Part shown: piece after piece, positions 23,141-29,921 of the stretch
Position numbering within the stretch: position 1 is the first letter of the stretch
Layout: each line of letters starts with the position of its first letter
NCBI GenBank assembly: GCA_900769985.1
Contig: CAAGIS010000201.1
Coordinates: 1 to 29,921 of the forward strand
DNA: 29,921 nt
Origin: Spirochaetia bacterium
GTDB lineage: Bacteria > Spirochaetota > Spirochaetia > Treponematales > Treponemataceae
Direction: 5' to 3'
The notes under the pieces: generated by a model
What the model saw: the letters and a program-made list of their open reading frames with translations, nothing else
What the model was told of the DNA's origin: nothing
Databases searched by the model: none
Position numbers and translations under genes: made by a program

Positions 23141-24841
23141 ATATTTTCGGTTTTCGTCGAGGAACGCAAAAGAATTGACAGGCTTTCCAAAAAGATAGCC
23201 CTGATATTTATCCGCTTTTAACGGAGCAAGAACTGCAACATCGCTTTCAGATTCAACGCCTTCAAGACAGACATTCATTCCCAAATCGTGCGCCATATTG
23301 ATGATGTATTCAATTACTTTTCTTTCGGAAGAACCGTCTTTATCAAGAACCGCTTTATGAACAAAAGTATAATCAAGCTTCAAAGTATTTGCATGCAAAT
23401 TCTGAATATAACGCAAGTTTGAATATCCCGTTCCAAAATCATCAATATCGACCCTAATTTTCATCTCATGAAATTCATTCAAAATTTTCTGCAGTTCAAG
23501 ATGATCAATGTAACCGCTTTCTGTAATTTCAAGAATAATGTTTTCAGGATTAACGCCTGATTTTTCAAGCGCCATCTGAACGTCAAGAACGATATCGCTG
23601 CGTTCAAACTGCATAAAAGACAGGTTTACGCTCATGTGGAATTTGCTGTCATATTCGTTCCACAATTTGCACTGTGTAAAAGTCTTGATTAAAATCCATC
23701 GTCCGACAGGAGCTATCAAACCACTTTCTTCAAGAATCGGAACAATCTGGTCTGCGCCCAAAAGTCCCATTTCAGGGCATGACCATCTGAGCAGAGCCTC
23801 TGCACCAATTACATGGATTCCTTCTATTTTATCACTACCGCTAGAAACAGCCGTTGCATCTACTACAGGCTGATAGTACATTTCAAAGCCTTTAAAATTA
23901 TTCTTTACAGAATCACGCAATTTTTCGCGCAGATACAATTTGTTAATATGCTTTGTATATTCCACAGAATCAAAAAAATACAGGTTATTCTTTCCAGAAC
24001 GCTTGCCCATACTCAAAGAAAAATCAGCCTTCTTGAGCAAGTCCTTTAAATCGCTGGAATCATTTATAAACGCAACAACACCAGAAGAAATCGTAAAAAC
24101 TGCCGTATAATCCAAGTCATACTCAATCTCAGAAACCTTGCGCTTTAATGCTGAATACAAAGCTTCGGCATCTTTTGCATTTTTACCATAGACATTCATC
24201 AAGGCAATTTTATTTCCACTTATCCTGTAAACGCTCGTATCTTCGTCACGCACTGACTGACACGCTTTTGCAACAAGGCTGAATATCTGGTCGCCGACAT
24301 CAAGTCCAAAATTCTCGTTTATCCGTTCAAGTCCTTCAATTCTTACAGCCAGAATAAAGCCAGAAAGACTTCCGTTTTCTTTAAGTAAATCGTTGTAATC
24401 GGCAATCATCTGCGATTCAAGCGGAAGACCTGTTATATCATCACGATGACTTGATTTTAACGATATCATACCGACAAGAATGTGATTTTCCGTATCCGTA
24501 TCAAGAACTCTTCCGCGGATAATAACAGGAACAAAATTTTCCCTGTCATTCGGAAAGCGGTATTCTGCAATAAAATCAGATTCACCGCCTGCTTTTATGC
24601 GTTCAAAGCCTTTTATCAAAAGAGGTCTGTCATCTTCATGGACGAGATTAATAAGTGTTTCCGTTGCATTGCTAAAAGTCGCAGAAGGCAAATGTAATAC
24701 ATTAATGACTTCTTCGCTTAGACAAAGAGTATCATTATCTAAATTAAAGAGAAAAATAAAATCATCTGCGCCGGCTGTTTTTACAAAAGCCTTAAAATTT
24801 GAATCTTCCAAACTTTTTTTATTGAATGAATAATTAATCAT
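23123..24841 (-). CDS. PAS / degenerate GGDEF / EAL c-di-GMP phosphodiesterase
   Basis: 572 aa from ATG 24841 (MINYSFNKKS). A PAS-like sensor covers about residues 15-130. A GGDEF-fold domain (about 140-295) has YRISGNKIALM in place of GGDEF, so it should not make c-di-GMP. The EAL domain (about 330-570) retains GAEALLRW, MSVNLS, ILEITESG, DIDDFGTGYSNLRY, TLKLDYTF, LEGVES and YQGYLFGKP, so hydrolysis of c-di-GMP is likely. Cytoplasmic, no membrane segments. The same frame continues upstream through a 16-bp tandem repeat to ATG 24913, so 24 extra residues are possible and the start is uncertain. There is no Shine-Dalgarno before 24841. Probably controls motility or attachment. Confidence 0.88.
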   Translation of the reverse strand: MINYSFNKKSLEDSNFKAFVKTAGADDFIFLFNLDNDTLCLSEEVINVLHLPSATFSNATETLINLVHEDDRPLLIKGFERIKAGGESDFIAEYRFPNDRENFVPVIIRGRVLDTDTENHILVGMISLKSSHRDDITGLPLESQMIADYNDLLKENGSLSGFILAVRIEGLERINENFGLDVGDQIFSLVAKACQSVRDEDTSVYRISGNKIALMNVYGKNAKDAEALYSALKRKVSEIEYDLDYTAVFTISSGVVAFINDSSDLKDLLKKADFSLSMGKRSGKNNLYFFDSVEYTKHINKLYLREKLRDSVKNNFKGFEMYYQPVVDATAVSSGSDKIEGIHVIGAEALLRWSCPEMGLLGADQIVPILEESGLIAPVGRWILIKTFTQCKLWNEYDSKFHMSVNLSFMQFERSDIVLDVQMALEKSGVNPENIILEITESGYIDHLELQKILNEFHEMKIRVDIDDFGTGYSNLRYIQNLHANTLKLDYTFVHKAVLDKDGSSERKVIEYIINMAHDLGMNVCLEGVESESDVAVLAPLKADKYQGYLFGKPVNSFAFLDENRKYLFERK

Positions 24842-24918
24842 ATCTACATTCGTACATATATACATTCGTACATATCTACATTCGTACATATCTACATTCG
24901 TACATATATACATTCGTA
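24842..24918. repeat. 16-bp tandem repeat, 4.8 copies, at 5' end of EAL gene
   Basis: Units at 24842, 24858, 24874, 24890 and 24906 (the last partial), reading AT[C/A]TACATTCGTACAT with only a C/A difference. On the minus strand each unit holds two ATG triplets. Because 16 is not a multiple of three, successive units place them in rotating frames: in-frame ATGs occur at 24913, 24889, 24865 and 24841. The array fills the whole interval between the promoter -10 and the conserved coding region. Confidence 0.95.
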
Positions 24919-24946
24919 TTATATCATATTTTGATCGTTATGTAAA
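24918..24946 (-). promoter_or_regulatory. Promoter of the EAL gene
   Basis: Minus strand TTTACA (24941-24946), 17-nt spacer, TATAAT (24918-24923). Transcription would start at about 24911, inside the tandem repeat. Confidence 0.75.
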
Positions 24947-25031
24947 TATTTTCTCTATATTTTTTTCCATATTTCTTACATTTTGTGTTACGCACAAATT
25001 AATGCCGCATTTCCACTTTACTTATTATAAC

Positions 25032-25988
25032 TCAGCGCTCCACTACGCTGCCATCTTTTTTTACAAACACAAGCTGAACATCCTGCAAACCAAGTTTCCT
25101 TTCAAAATCAGCGTCAACTCCTGCAACAAAAAAGGCAGTCGCAAGCGCATCGCAAAAAACACTTTCTTTATAAATAACACTGACACTCGCAAGATTGCTT
25201 TCTGCAGGACTTCCTGTTTTGCCGTCAATTATGTGATGATACCGTATTCCGTTTTCTACAAAAAACCGCTCGTAATTTCCGCTTGTAACAACGCTTCCAT
25301 AATCAAGGCTTACGATTTTTACAGGCTCAGAATCCTGATTTAACGGATTTTTTATTCCGACTTTCCATTTATTATTCTGTCTGTCCTTCTGCCCAAAAAC
25401 ATAAATATTGCCACCCAAATCAATAACCGCCTTTTTTACATTCCGCTTCTCAAGAATTTTTACAATCCTGTCAGCAGCATAACCTTTTACAATCGCACCC
25501 AAATCAATCTGCGTTTTACTGTCTGTAAGTTCAGCGTAAAAAATGCCGTCATCATTTTGCAAGACAAGACTGTCAGGATTGCAGTGCTGCCTTGCACTTT
25601 CAATTTCTTCAATTTCAGGCACGCGCTGACGTTCAGTTCCAATTGCCCAGAGTTTTATCAGCGACCCCAAAACAGGATTAAAAGCCATATCAGTTTTTTC
25701 TGCAATCATCTTTGAAAGTTCCAGCACTTCAAAAACTTCCCTGCTCACCGAAACTTTTTGTAAACCAGCATTTTTGTTCACAAGAGAAATTTCAGAATAC
25801 TCTTTGTTCACGCTGAACTTATCATCAATGCCCCGGAGTTCTAAAAAACATTCTTCGTACAAAGATTCCGTTCCGTCGTCAAAAAAATTCAGCGTACATA
25901 CAGTTCCAAAAACATACTCTGTCTGAGGCGCGCTCACCATCTGCGTACATGACGAAAACAAAATACAAAATGCAAACAAAATCAACAT
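25032..25988 (-). CDS. apbE: FAD:protein FMN transferase, lipoprotein
   Basis: 318 aa. The signal MLILFAFCILFSSC ends in a lipobox with Cys14; the n-region lacks positive residues, so the exact start is uncertain, although no other in-frame start is visible upstream. It transfers FMN from FAD to Thr residues of exported proteins such as Rnf or Nqr subunits. Signatures: EYVFGTVCTL, DMAFNPVLGSLIKLW, QIDLGAIVKGYAADRI, AVIDLGGNIYVFG, TSGNYERFF, HHIIDGKTGSPA and CDALATAFFVAG (metal-binding). The T. pallidum homologue Ftp (TP0796) is also a periplasmic lipoprotein with FAD pyrophosphatase activity. It overlaps the methyltransferase gene by 7 nt as the second gene of a pair. Confidence 0.94.
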   Translation of the reverse strand: MLILFAFCILFSSCTQMVSAPQTEYVFGTVCTLNFFDDGTESLYEECFLELRGIDDKFSVNKEYSEISLVNKNAGLQKVSVSREVFEVLELSKMIAEKTDMAFNPVLGSLIKLWAIGTERQRVPEIEEIESARQHCNPDSLVLQNDDGIFYAELTDSKTQIDLGAIVKGYAADRIVKILEKRNVKKAVIDLGGNIYVFGQKDRQNNKWKVGIKNPLNQDSEPVKIVSLDYGSVVTSGNYERFFVENGIRYHHIIDGKTGSPAESNLASVSVIYKESVFCDALATAFFVAGVDADFERKLGLQDVQLVFVKKDGSVVER

Positions 25989-26719
25989 AACCTGTAAATC
26001 CTCTTTACTTCTTCCGAATACTCACCATCATCACTGTACACGATTAAAGGCGGCTCGACAATTATCCCCTGCCCTGCACATTTTACAAATTCCATTAAAA
26101 CCATCGAAGGTATTTTTCCTTCTTTAGGCTGAACAAAACGCAGACGCTTTGCCTCAAGATTATACTTTTTTCCTGCCAAAAAAAATTCTGCCAGTCGCTC
26201 CGGTCTGTGAATCAAATAAAATCTTCCTGCAGGTTTTAAAACATAACTTGCATTTTTCATCACATCTTCAAGCGTACACAAAATTTCGTGACGCGCAACA
26301 GCAAGAAAATCGTTTTTGTTTTTATCAAGATTCTGCGCTTTTATATACGGAGGATTGCATGTTACGACATTAACAGACTGCGGTAAAAAATATTTTCTTA
26401 CATTTTTAATATCATCATTTATGACATTGATTTTTTCTTCAAGCTTATTCAGCCTAACACTTTTTAAAAACAAATCTGCAACTTCACTTTGAATTTCAAT
26501 TCCCGAAATCATTTTTATATTATGTTCTGCACAAAGCAAAATCGGAATTATACCGTTCCCTGAACAAAAATCTACGATTTGTTCATCGCGCCTGACTTTT
26601 ACAAAATTTTCAAGAAGAACAGCATCAATTCCAAATTTAAAAAAATTTTTATTCTGAACGATTTTAAATCCTTTTAAATGAAGAGTATCAATCTGTTCAA
26701 CAGTTTGCATCTTGCTCAT
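25982..26719 (-). CDS. TrmN6-like tRNA adenine-N6 methyltransferase (COG4123)
   Basis: 245 aa class I SAM methyltransferase. The beginning LKGFKIVQNKNFFKFGIDAVLL is typical of the TrmN6/YfiC group. IVDFCSGNGIIPILL binds SAM and VVTCNPPYIK is the NPPY motif for amino-group methylation of adenine. The C-terminal LRFVQPKEGKIPSMVLMEF is also group-specific. The E. coli member methylates A37 of tRNA-Val, but specificity here is inferred from family only. A short 7-nt overlap with apbE suggests cotranscription. It is divergent from the AAA_14 gene. Confidence 0.87.
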   Translation of the reverse strand: MSKMQTVEQIDTLHLKGFKIVQNKNFFKFGIDAVLLENFVKVRRDEQIVDFCSGNGIIPILLCAEHNIKMISGIEIQSEVADLFLKSVRLNKLEEKINVINDDIKNVRKYFLPQSVNVVTCNPPYIKAQNLDKNKNDFLAVARHEILCTLEDVMKNASYVLKPAGRFYLIHRPERLAEFFLAGKKYNLEAKRLRFVQPKEGKIPSMVLMEFVKCAGQGIIVEPPLIVYSDDGEYSEEVKRIYRLC

Positions 26720-26877
26720 AACATTAGCATATCAGTTATCAGCCATTAAGGAAACAATTTTCAGATTTCTCCTCATAAAAGTGCATTATTTTAATAATTA
26801 AAAATATTATAGGATAAGTCTAAGACTGAAAAAAATAGTTTTTACCAAAGTTTTTCGGTTATAAACTGAAAAAATTC

Positions 26878-26906
26878 TTGATTTATCAAACTTTTTAAGT
26901 TAAAAT
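26878..26906 (+). promoter_or_regulatory. Promoter of AAA_14 gene, leaderless layout
   Basis: TTGATT (26878-26883), 17-nt spacer, TAAAAT (26901-26906), then seven bases to ATG 26914 with no Shine-Dalgarno. Confidence 0.55.
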
Positions 26907-26913
26907 CGTAAAT

Positions 26914-28152
26914 ATGGAAGAAGAAAATGAAGTTTTTCGACCGCTTTTTATAGAAAATCTCAAACGATACAAAGATGAAAACATTATAAAAATCCTTTGT
27001 GGAGTACGTCGCTGCGGAAAATCTACAATTCTCAAAGCATACAAGACTAATTTGCTTGCAATGGGCGTAAAAGCAGAAAACATCATCGAGCGAAAATACA
27101 CTTCAATGGAATATCAAGACGATTTTGACAGCAAATCTATGTATGCCGATTTGATTTCCGCAATAAAAAATGCAGACAAAAATCAAAAAGTTTATCTTCT
27201 GCTGGATGAAGTTCAAGAAGTACAAAATTGGGAAAAATGCATCAATTCTCTTTTTGAAAGCCATAATGCAGATATTTATGTTACAGGCTCCAATTCAAAG
27301 CTTCTTTCAAGTGAAATTTCTACATATCTTACAGGGCGATTTGTCCTGATTCCGGTTTATACGCTTTCGTTTGCAGAGTTCATTGAATTTAAAAATACTT
27401 ACAGCCCTTATTTTTCAAATACTTCCAAAGATGATTTGTTTGACTTATATTTGCGTTCCGGAGGCTTTCCGTTTATAGCAAAGACAAATCATACTCAAGA
27501 AGAAAACTATCAGGTTGTTGACGGAATTTATTCCTCCGTTGTTACCCGCGATATTTCTAAAAGGCATAATATATCAAACCTTGAAATGTTTAATCGGGTA
27601 GTCCGTTTTATTTTGGAAAATCTTGGAAAAAACTTCAGTGCAAAGACAATATTTGATTTTTTCAAGAGGCAGCACCGCTCAATAGCTATAGAAACTATTT
27701 ATAACTATATCACATGGCTTGAAGAAGCTTTTATTATTTATTGCTGTCCGCGTTATGACATTCAAGGAAAAGAAGTGCTGAAAACACAGGAAAAATACTT
27801 TCTATCCGACATAAGTTTTAAATACAGCCAACTAGGATATTCTCCCAAAGCAATTGCATCCGTACTTGAAAATTTAGTTTATCTGGAACTTCGAAGACGC
27901 GGGTTCAATGTTTACTTAGGAAAATTTGCTGACAAAGAAATAGATTTCGTAGCAATCCGGCAGGATGAAAAACTTTACATTCAGGTATGCCGCACTTTGC
28001 CGGATGATTCAAATCGTGAAATAGAAAATTTAAAAGCAATACGCGATAATTACCCAAAATATATCGTTACGATGGATTCATCAGTTTGCGGTAATGAAGA
28101 AGGCATTAAAATTGTTCATATAAAAGATTTTTTAATGCAAGAACATTTTTAA
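26914..28152 (+). CDS. AAA_14 / DUF4143 ATPase, intact
   Basis: 412 aa, full length for the family. Residues ~1-150 are the AAA_14 core: Walker A GVRRCGKST (30-38), Walker B KVYLLLDEVQ (Asp98, Glu99) and sensor-like VTGSNSKLLSSEIS. Then LTGRFVLIPVYTLSFAEF and a winged-helix region with SGGFPF and VVTRDISKRHNI. The C-terminal DUF4143 part resembles a PD-(D/E)XK fold (KEIDFVAIRQDEKLYIQVC). Cellular role unestablished; such genes are numerous and mobile in treponemes and gut anaerobes, sometimes discussed in defence or toxin contexts. Divergent from the TrmN6-like gene and probably leaderless. A partly deleted relative lies downstream. Confidence 0.9.
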   Translation: MEEENEVFRPLFIENLKRYKDENIIKILCGVRRCGKSTILKAYKTNLLAMGVKAENIIERKYTSMEYQDDFDSKSMYADLISAIKNADKNQKVYLLLDEVQEVQNWEKCINSLFESHNADIYVTGSNSKLLSSEISTYLTGRFVLIPVYTLSFAEFIEFKNTYSPYFSNTSKDDLFDLYLRSGGFPFIAKTNHTQEENYQVVDGIYSSVVTRDISKRHNISNLEMFNRVVRFILENLGKNFSAKTIFDFFKRQHRSIAIETIYNYITWLEEAFIIYCCPRYDIQGKEVLKTQEKYFLSDISFKYSQLGYSPKAIASVLENLVYLELRRRGFNVYLGKFADKEIDFVAIRQDEKLYIQVCRTLPDDSNREIENLKAIRDNYPKYIVTMDSSVCGNEEGIKIVHIKDFLMQEHF

Positions 28153-28164
28153 GCAAAACCAGCG

Positions 28165-28470
28165 CTATTCACCAAATTTTTTAATCAGTTCTTCATGATT
28201 TTTGCAGTCGGTTTTTATATAGATTTTTGAAAGATAATTATCAACTGAATGCTCTGTGATGTTCATTTCATTTGCAATCTGAAGCCGGCTTTTGCGTTCA
28301 ATTATTTTTTTTAGTACAACCTGCTCCTGTTTTGTAAGCTCTTCAAAAATAGTCTTGTATGTAAAAAGCGGTGCAACAAGTGTCTGCTGAACATAAGTTT
28401 CGCCACCAAGAATTATATCTATTGCGTAAAAGAGTTCTTTTACAGATTCAAGAGCAGCTGTAGAACGAAA
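28165..28470 (-). pseudogene. 5'-truncated LuxR-type regulator remnant
   Basis: A reading frame closed by an in-frame TGA (28471-28473) at its upstream end encodes 101 residues ending at the stop 28165-28167. The last ~60 (FEELTKQEQVVLKKIIERK, LQIANEMNITEHSVDNYLSK, IYIKTDCKNHEELIKKF) are a GerE/LuxR DNA-binding domain. The preceding residues (ALESVKELFYAIDIILGGE) look like the linker after a receiver. The receiver and start codon are gone, so this is a remnant of a NarL-type response regulator. The frame has no suitable start codon and would be missed by simple ORF calling. Confidence 0.75.
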
Positions 28471-28512
28471 TCAAGTAATTGTCCGCTTTTATTAACTGGT
28501 ACAACTGCTGCC

Positions 28513-28567
28513 AAACTCCCTTGGAAAAGTGCGTCAAAATATTGAAAACTCCCTTGAAAAAGTGCAT
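28513..28567. repeat. 22-bp direct repeat upstream of the second AAA gene
   Basis: AAACTCCCTTGGAAAAGTGC and AAACTCCCTTGAAAAAGTGC (28513-28534 and 28546-28567, period 33). A looser third match (CTCC, then AAAAGTGCATTA) ends at 26787, ~130 bp before the intact AAA_14 gene. With the LuxR remnant this accounts for the 430 bp between the two ATPase genes. Confidence 0.7.
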
Positions 28568-28582
28568 TAACTGGAGATAGTT

Positions 28583-29394
28583 ATGTATAAACGCAAAATA
28601 ATGGATGAATTTGTTGCATGGAAAAATGACACGGGTAAAAAGAAAGCGCTTGTAATAAAAGGAATGAGGCAGATCGGCAAAACGTATATCGTTCAGGCTT
28701 TTGCAAAAGAAAATTATGAAAATGTCGTATACATAAACTTTAAAGACAATGAGTCTGCAAAAAAAATATTTGACGGAGATTTTGTCATAAACCGAATTAC
28801 TGTTGATATTTCTGCCCTTATTCCAGAGGCTCACTTTGTGCCGAAAAAAACAAAAAGTTTGCATATTCCCAGCTTGAAAAAAAAGGGCGCTCAGAAAACT
28901 ATCAGGCAGCAATTCAGTGGCTTTACGATGCCGGAATTATAAACATCTGCTACAACCTTTCAAACATCAGCCTTCCTCTTGAAGGAAATAAAATCGACAG
29001 CATTTTTAAAATCTATATGCAGGACTCAGGACTGTTTGTGGCAATGCTGGAACAGGGAACTAGTGCTTCTTTGTTGAACGGCGATTTGGGAATGTATAAA
29101 GGAGCAGTTTACGAAAACATCATTGCCGATGCATTTTCCAAAATGGACAGACCGTTATATTACTACCACAAAGATTCCGGATTGGAAATTGACTTTATTA
29201 CAAGTTTTCAGGGCGAAGCCGTTTTGATTGAAGTAAAATCAAAAAACGGAAACACAAAATCTTCAAATACCATTTTAAAAAATAAAGACCAATATAATGT
29301 AAATCTTTGCATAAAATTTGGTGACTGCAACGTAGGCTTTGAAGGCGAAAAACTTTCCCTTCCATATTATATGGCTTTTTTGCTTGGAAAGTGA
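28583..29394 (+). pseudogene. AAA_14 / DUF4143 ATPase with frame-shifting internal deletion
   Basis: The N-terminal piece (28583 to about 28842) has P-loop VIKGMRQIGKTYIVQAFA and runs to ISALIPEAHFVP, where the Walker B region should follow. At an A-rich junction (about 28842-28856) the homology jumps to another frame: KKFAYSQLEKKGRSENYQA and IQWLYDAGIINICYN through YKGAVYENIIADAF, LEIDFITSFQGEAVLIEVK and a stop at 29392-29394. About 150 codons with Walker B and the start of DUF4143 are lost. Read literally, the first piece gives a 119-residue protein and the second could restart at ATG 29017 (125 aa). Another AAA family member was damaged in the same way at 1-421. Confidence 0.85.
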
Positions 29395-29398
29395 GATA

Positions 29399-29442
29399 CC
29401 GCAAAAATACCGAACAAAACACCACAAAAATGCCGAATAAAG
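29399..29442. repeat. Two 22-bp tandem units after the ATPase remnant
   Basis: Units 29399-29420 and 29421-29442 share CAAAAAT-N-CCGAA (5 nt further variable). No function is seen. Likely decay or slippage sequence. Confidence 0.45.
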
Positions 29443-29516
29443 TTACCGGCACAGAAATGGCATATCGCCGCAAAGACAGTGTATATGTTGTGCCGATTGG
29501 ATGCTTAAAAGATTAG
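29442..29516 (+). pseudogene. Short C-terminal coding remnant, unidentified
   Basis: The frame reads TGTEMAYRRKDSVYVVPIGC then LKD and a stop at 29514-29516. It looks like the true C-terminus of a protein whose body is missing, possibly another ATPase of this zone. I cannot name the family with confidence. Confidence 0.3.
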
Positions 29517-29539
29517 CAAGCAAGTTAACCGCTGGATTT

Positions 29540-29921
29540 TTAGGCCTTCTGATGCAAGTTTTGTAATACCATGCAATTAAAAGACGTAAATCCTTCCTGT
29601 AGAATTTTTTTCTTTAAGTCTTCAGGGATGTCATCAAAATAGCGGGTAAACATTTCTATGCCATGCATTATATCATAACCATTATCTATTTGTTTGGTGA
29701 GTATATTAATCGCGGCAAGTTTCCCCTGCTCTTTTATGCAGTATTGCATAAATACCTTCAAATATGACAAATCAGCTGCATCGATAAAATTACAAACGTC
29801 TGTATTTTCAAGAACACGGTAATAAAGTTCAATATCTGTAAAACCGCAGTCTTTAAGATTTAAATAAGTAAAAAGTCTTGTCGGCCGCTGAATAAAAAGA
29901 CTTTTTATTTTTGTAGTATCG
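29540..29921 (-). CDS. Unrecognised protein, partial (5' end beyond window)
   Basis: The frame is open on the minus strand from the window edge to the stop at 29540, 126 codons. The TTG at 29770 is not a credible start because coding character continues upstream (FIQRPTRLFTYLNLKDCGF, TDIELYYRVLENTDVCNF). The sequence is soluble, mostly helical and cysteine-containing (IKEQGKLAAINILTKQIDNG, FDDIPEDLKKKILQEG). No motif or family is recognised. It faces the ATPase remnant convergently and belongs to the accessory end of the window. Confidence 0.55.
   Translation of the reverse strand, partial: DTTKIKSLFIQRPTRLFTYLNLKDCGFTDIELYYRVLENTDVCNFIDAADLSYLKVFMQYCIKEQGKLAAINILTKQIDNGYDIMHGIEMFTRYFDDIPEDLKKKILQEGFTSFNCMVLQNLHQKA

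Noticed and set aside
24842..24918. CRISPR-like array
   Set aside because: The 16-bp units are directly tandem with no spacers, and there are no cas genes.
1..29921. tRNA or rRNA genes
   Set aside because: No cloverleaf with a TTCRANNC loop and no conserved rRNA segment was recognised in any intergenic region.

Overview
The window looks like chromosomal DNA of a host-associated spirochaete, most likely a Treponema. The grounds are low GC, abundant A-rich codons, outer-membrane barrels with a terminal aromatic residue, a lipoprotein ApbE and a poly-G tract in an outer-membrane-protein promoter. The species cannot be named from this sequence.

Layout. (1) 1-421: decayed AAA-ATPase/nuclease gene. 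(2) 537-10217: nitrogen-assimilation island. gltB-gltD-purF run on the plus strand, behind a promoter that fires almost directly into an intrinsic terminator. Converging on them from the minus strand are glnA and a gene for an ANTAR RNA-binding regulator. (3) 10221-12452: two tandem paralogous outer-membrane barrel genes, each with its own promoter and terminator, interleaved with seven copies of a ~70-85 bp intergenic repeat. One promoter carries G9 between -35 and -10. (4) 12465-13655: a cysteine-containing Rrf2 repressor divergent from a flavoprotein-rubredoxin fusion. (5) 13751-20913: phosphate-starvation locus with phoB-phoR (plus) and pstS-pstC-pstA-pstB-phoU (minus), with an HD phosphohydrolase gene between. 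A 17-bp box shared by the phoB and pstS upstream regions is a good candidate for the PhoB site of this organism. (6) 21051-26719: a second Rrf2 gene, a COG2509-type flavoprotein, a PAS/degenerate-GGDEF/EAL protein with a 16-bp tandem repeat filling its 5' end, ApbE/Ftp and a TrmN6-like methyltransferase. (7) 26914-29921: accessory, decaying zone with one intact and one internally deleted AAA_14/DUF4143 ATPase gene, a LuxR-type remnant, small repeats and an unrecognised partial gene.

How it works together. GlnA makes glutamine, GltBD turns glutamine plus 2-oxoglutarate into glutamate, and PurF spends glutamine on the first step of purine synthesis. The ANTAR protein, whose receiver lacks the usual acidic pocket, is the obvious candidate to control the leader terminator. 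PhoR/PhoB would sense phosphate through Pst and PhoU and switch on both phoBR and pst through the shared box.

Most notable: a PstS whose domain order is circularly permuted, two candidate phase-variable loci (poly-G promoter, 16-bp 5' repeat), a repeat family abutting the -35 of three promoters, matched N9 dyads before both Rrf2 genes, and three genes that look leaderless. All functions are read from sequence motifs. Promoters and operators are matches by eye.
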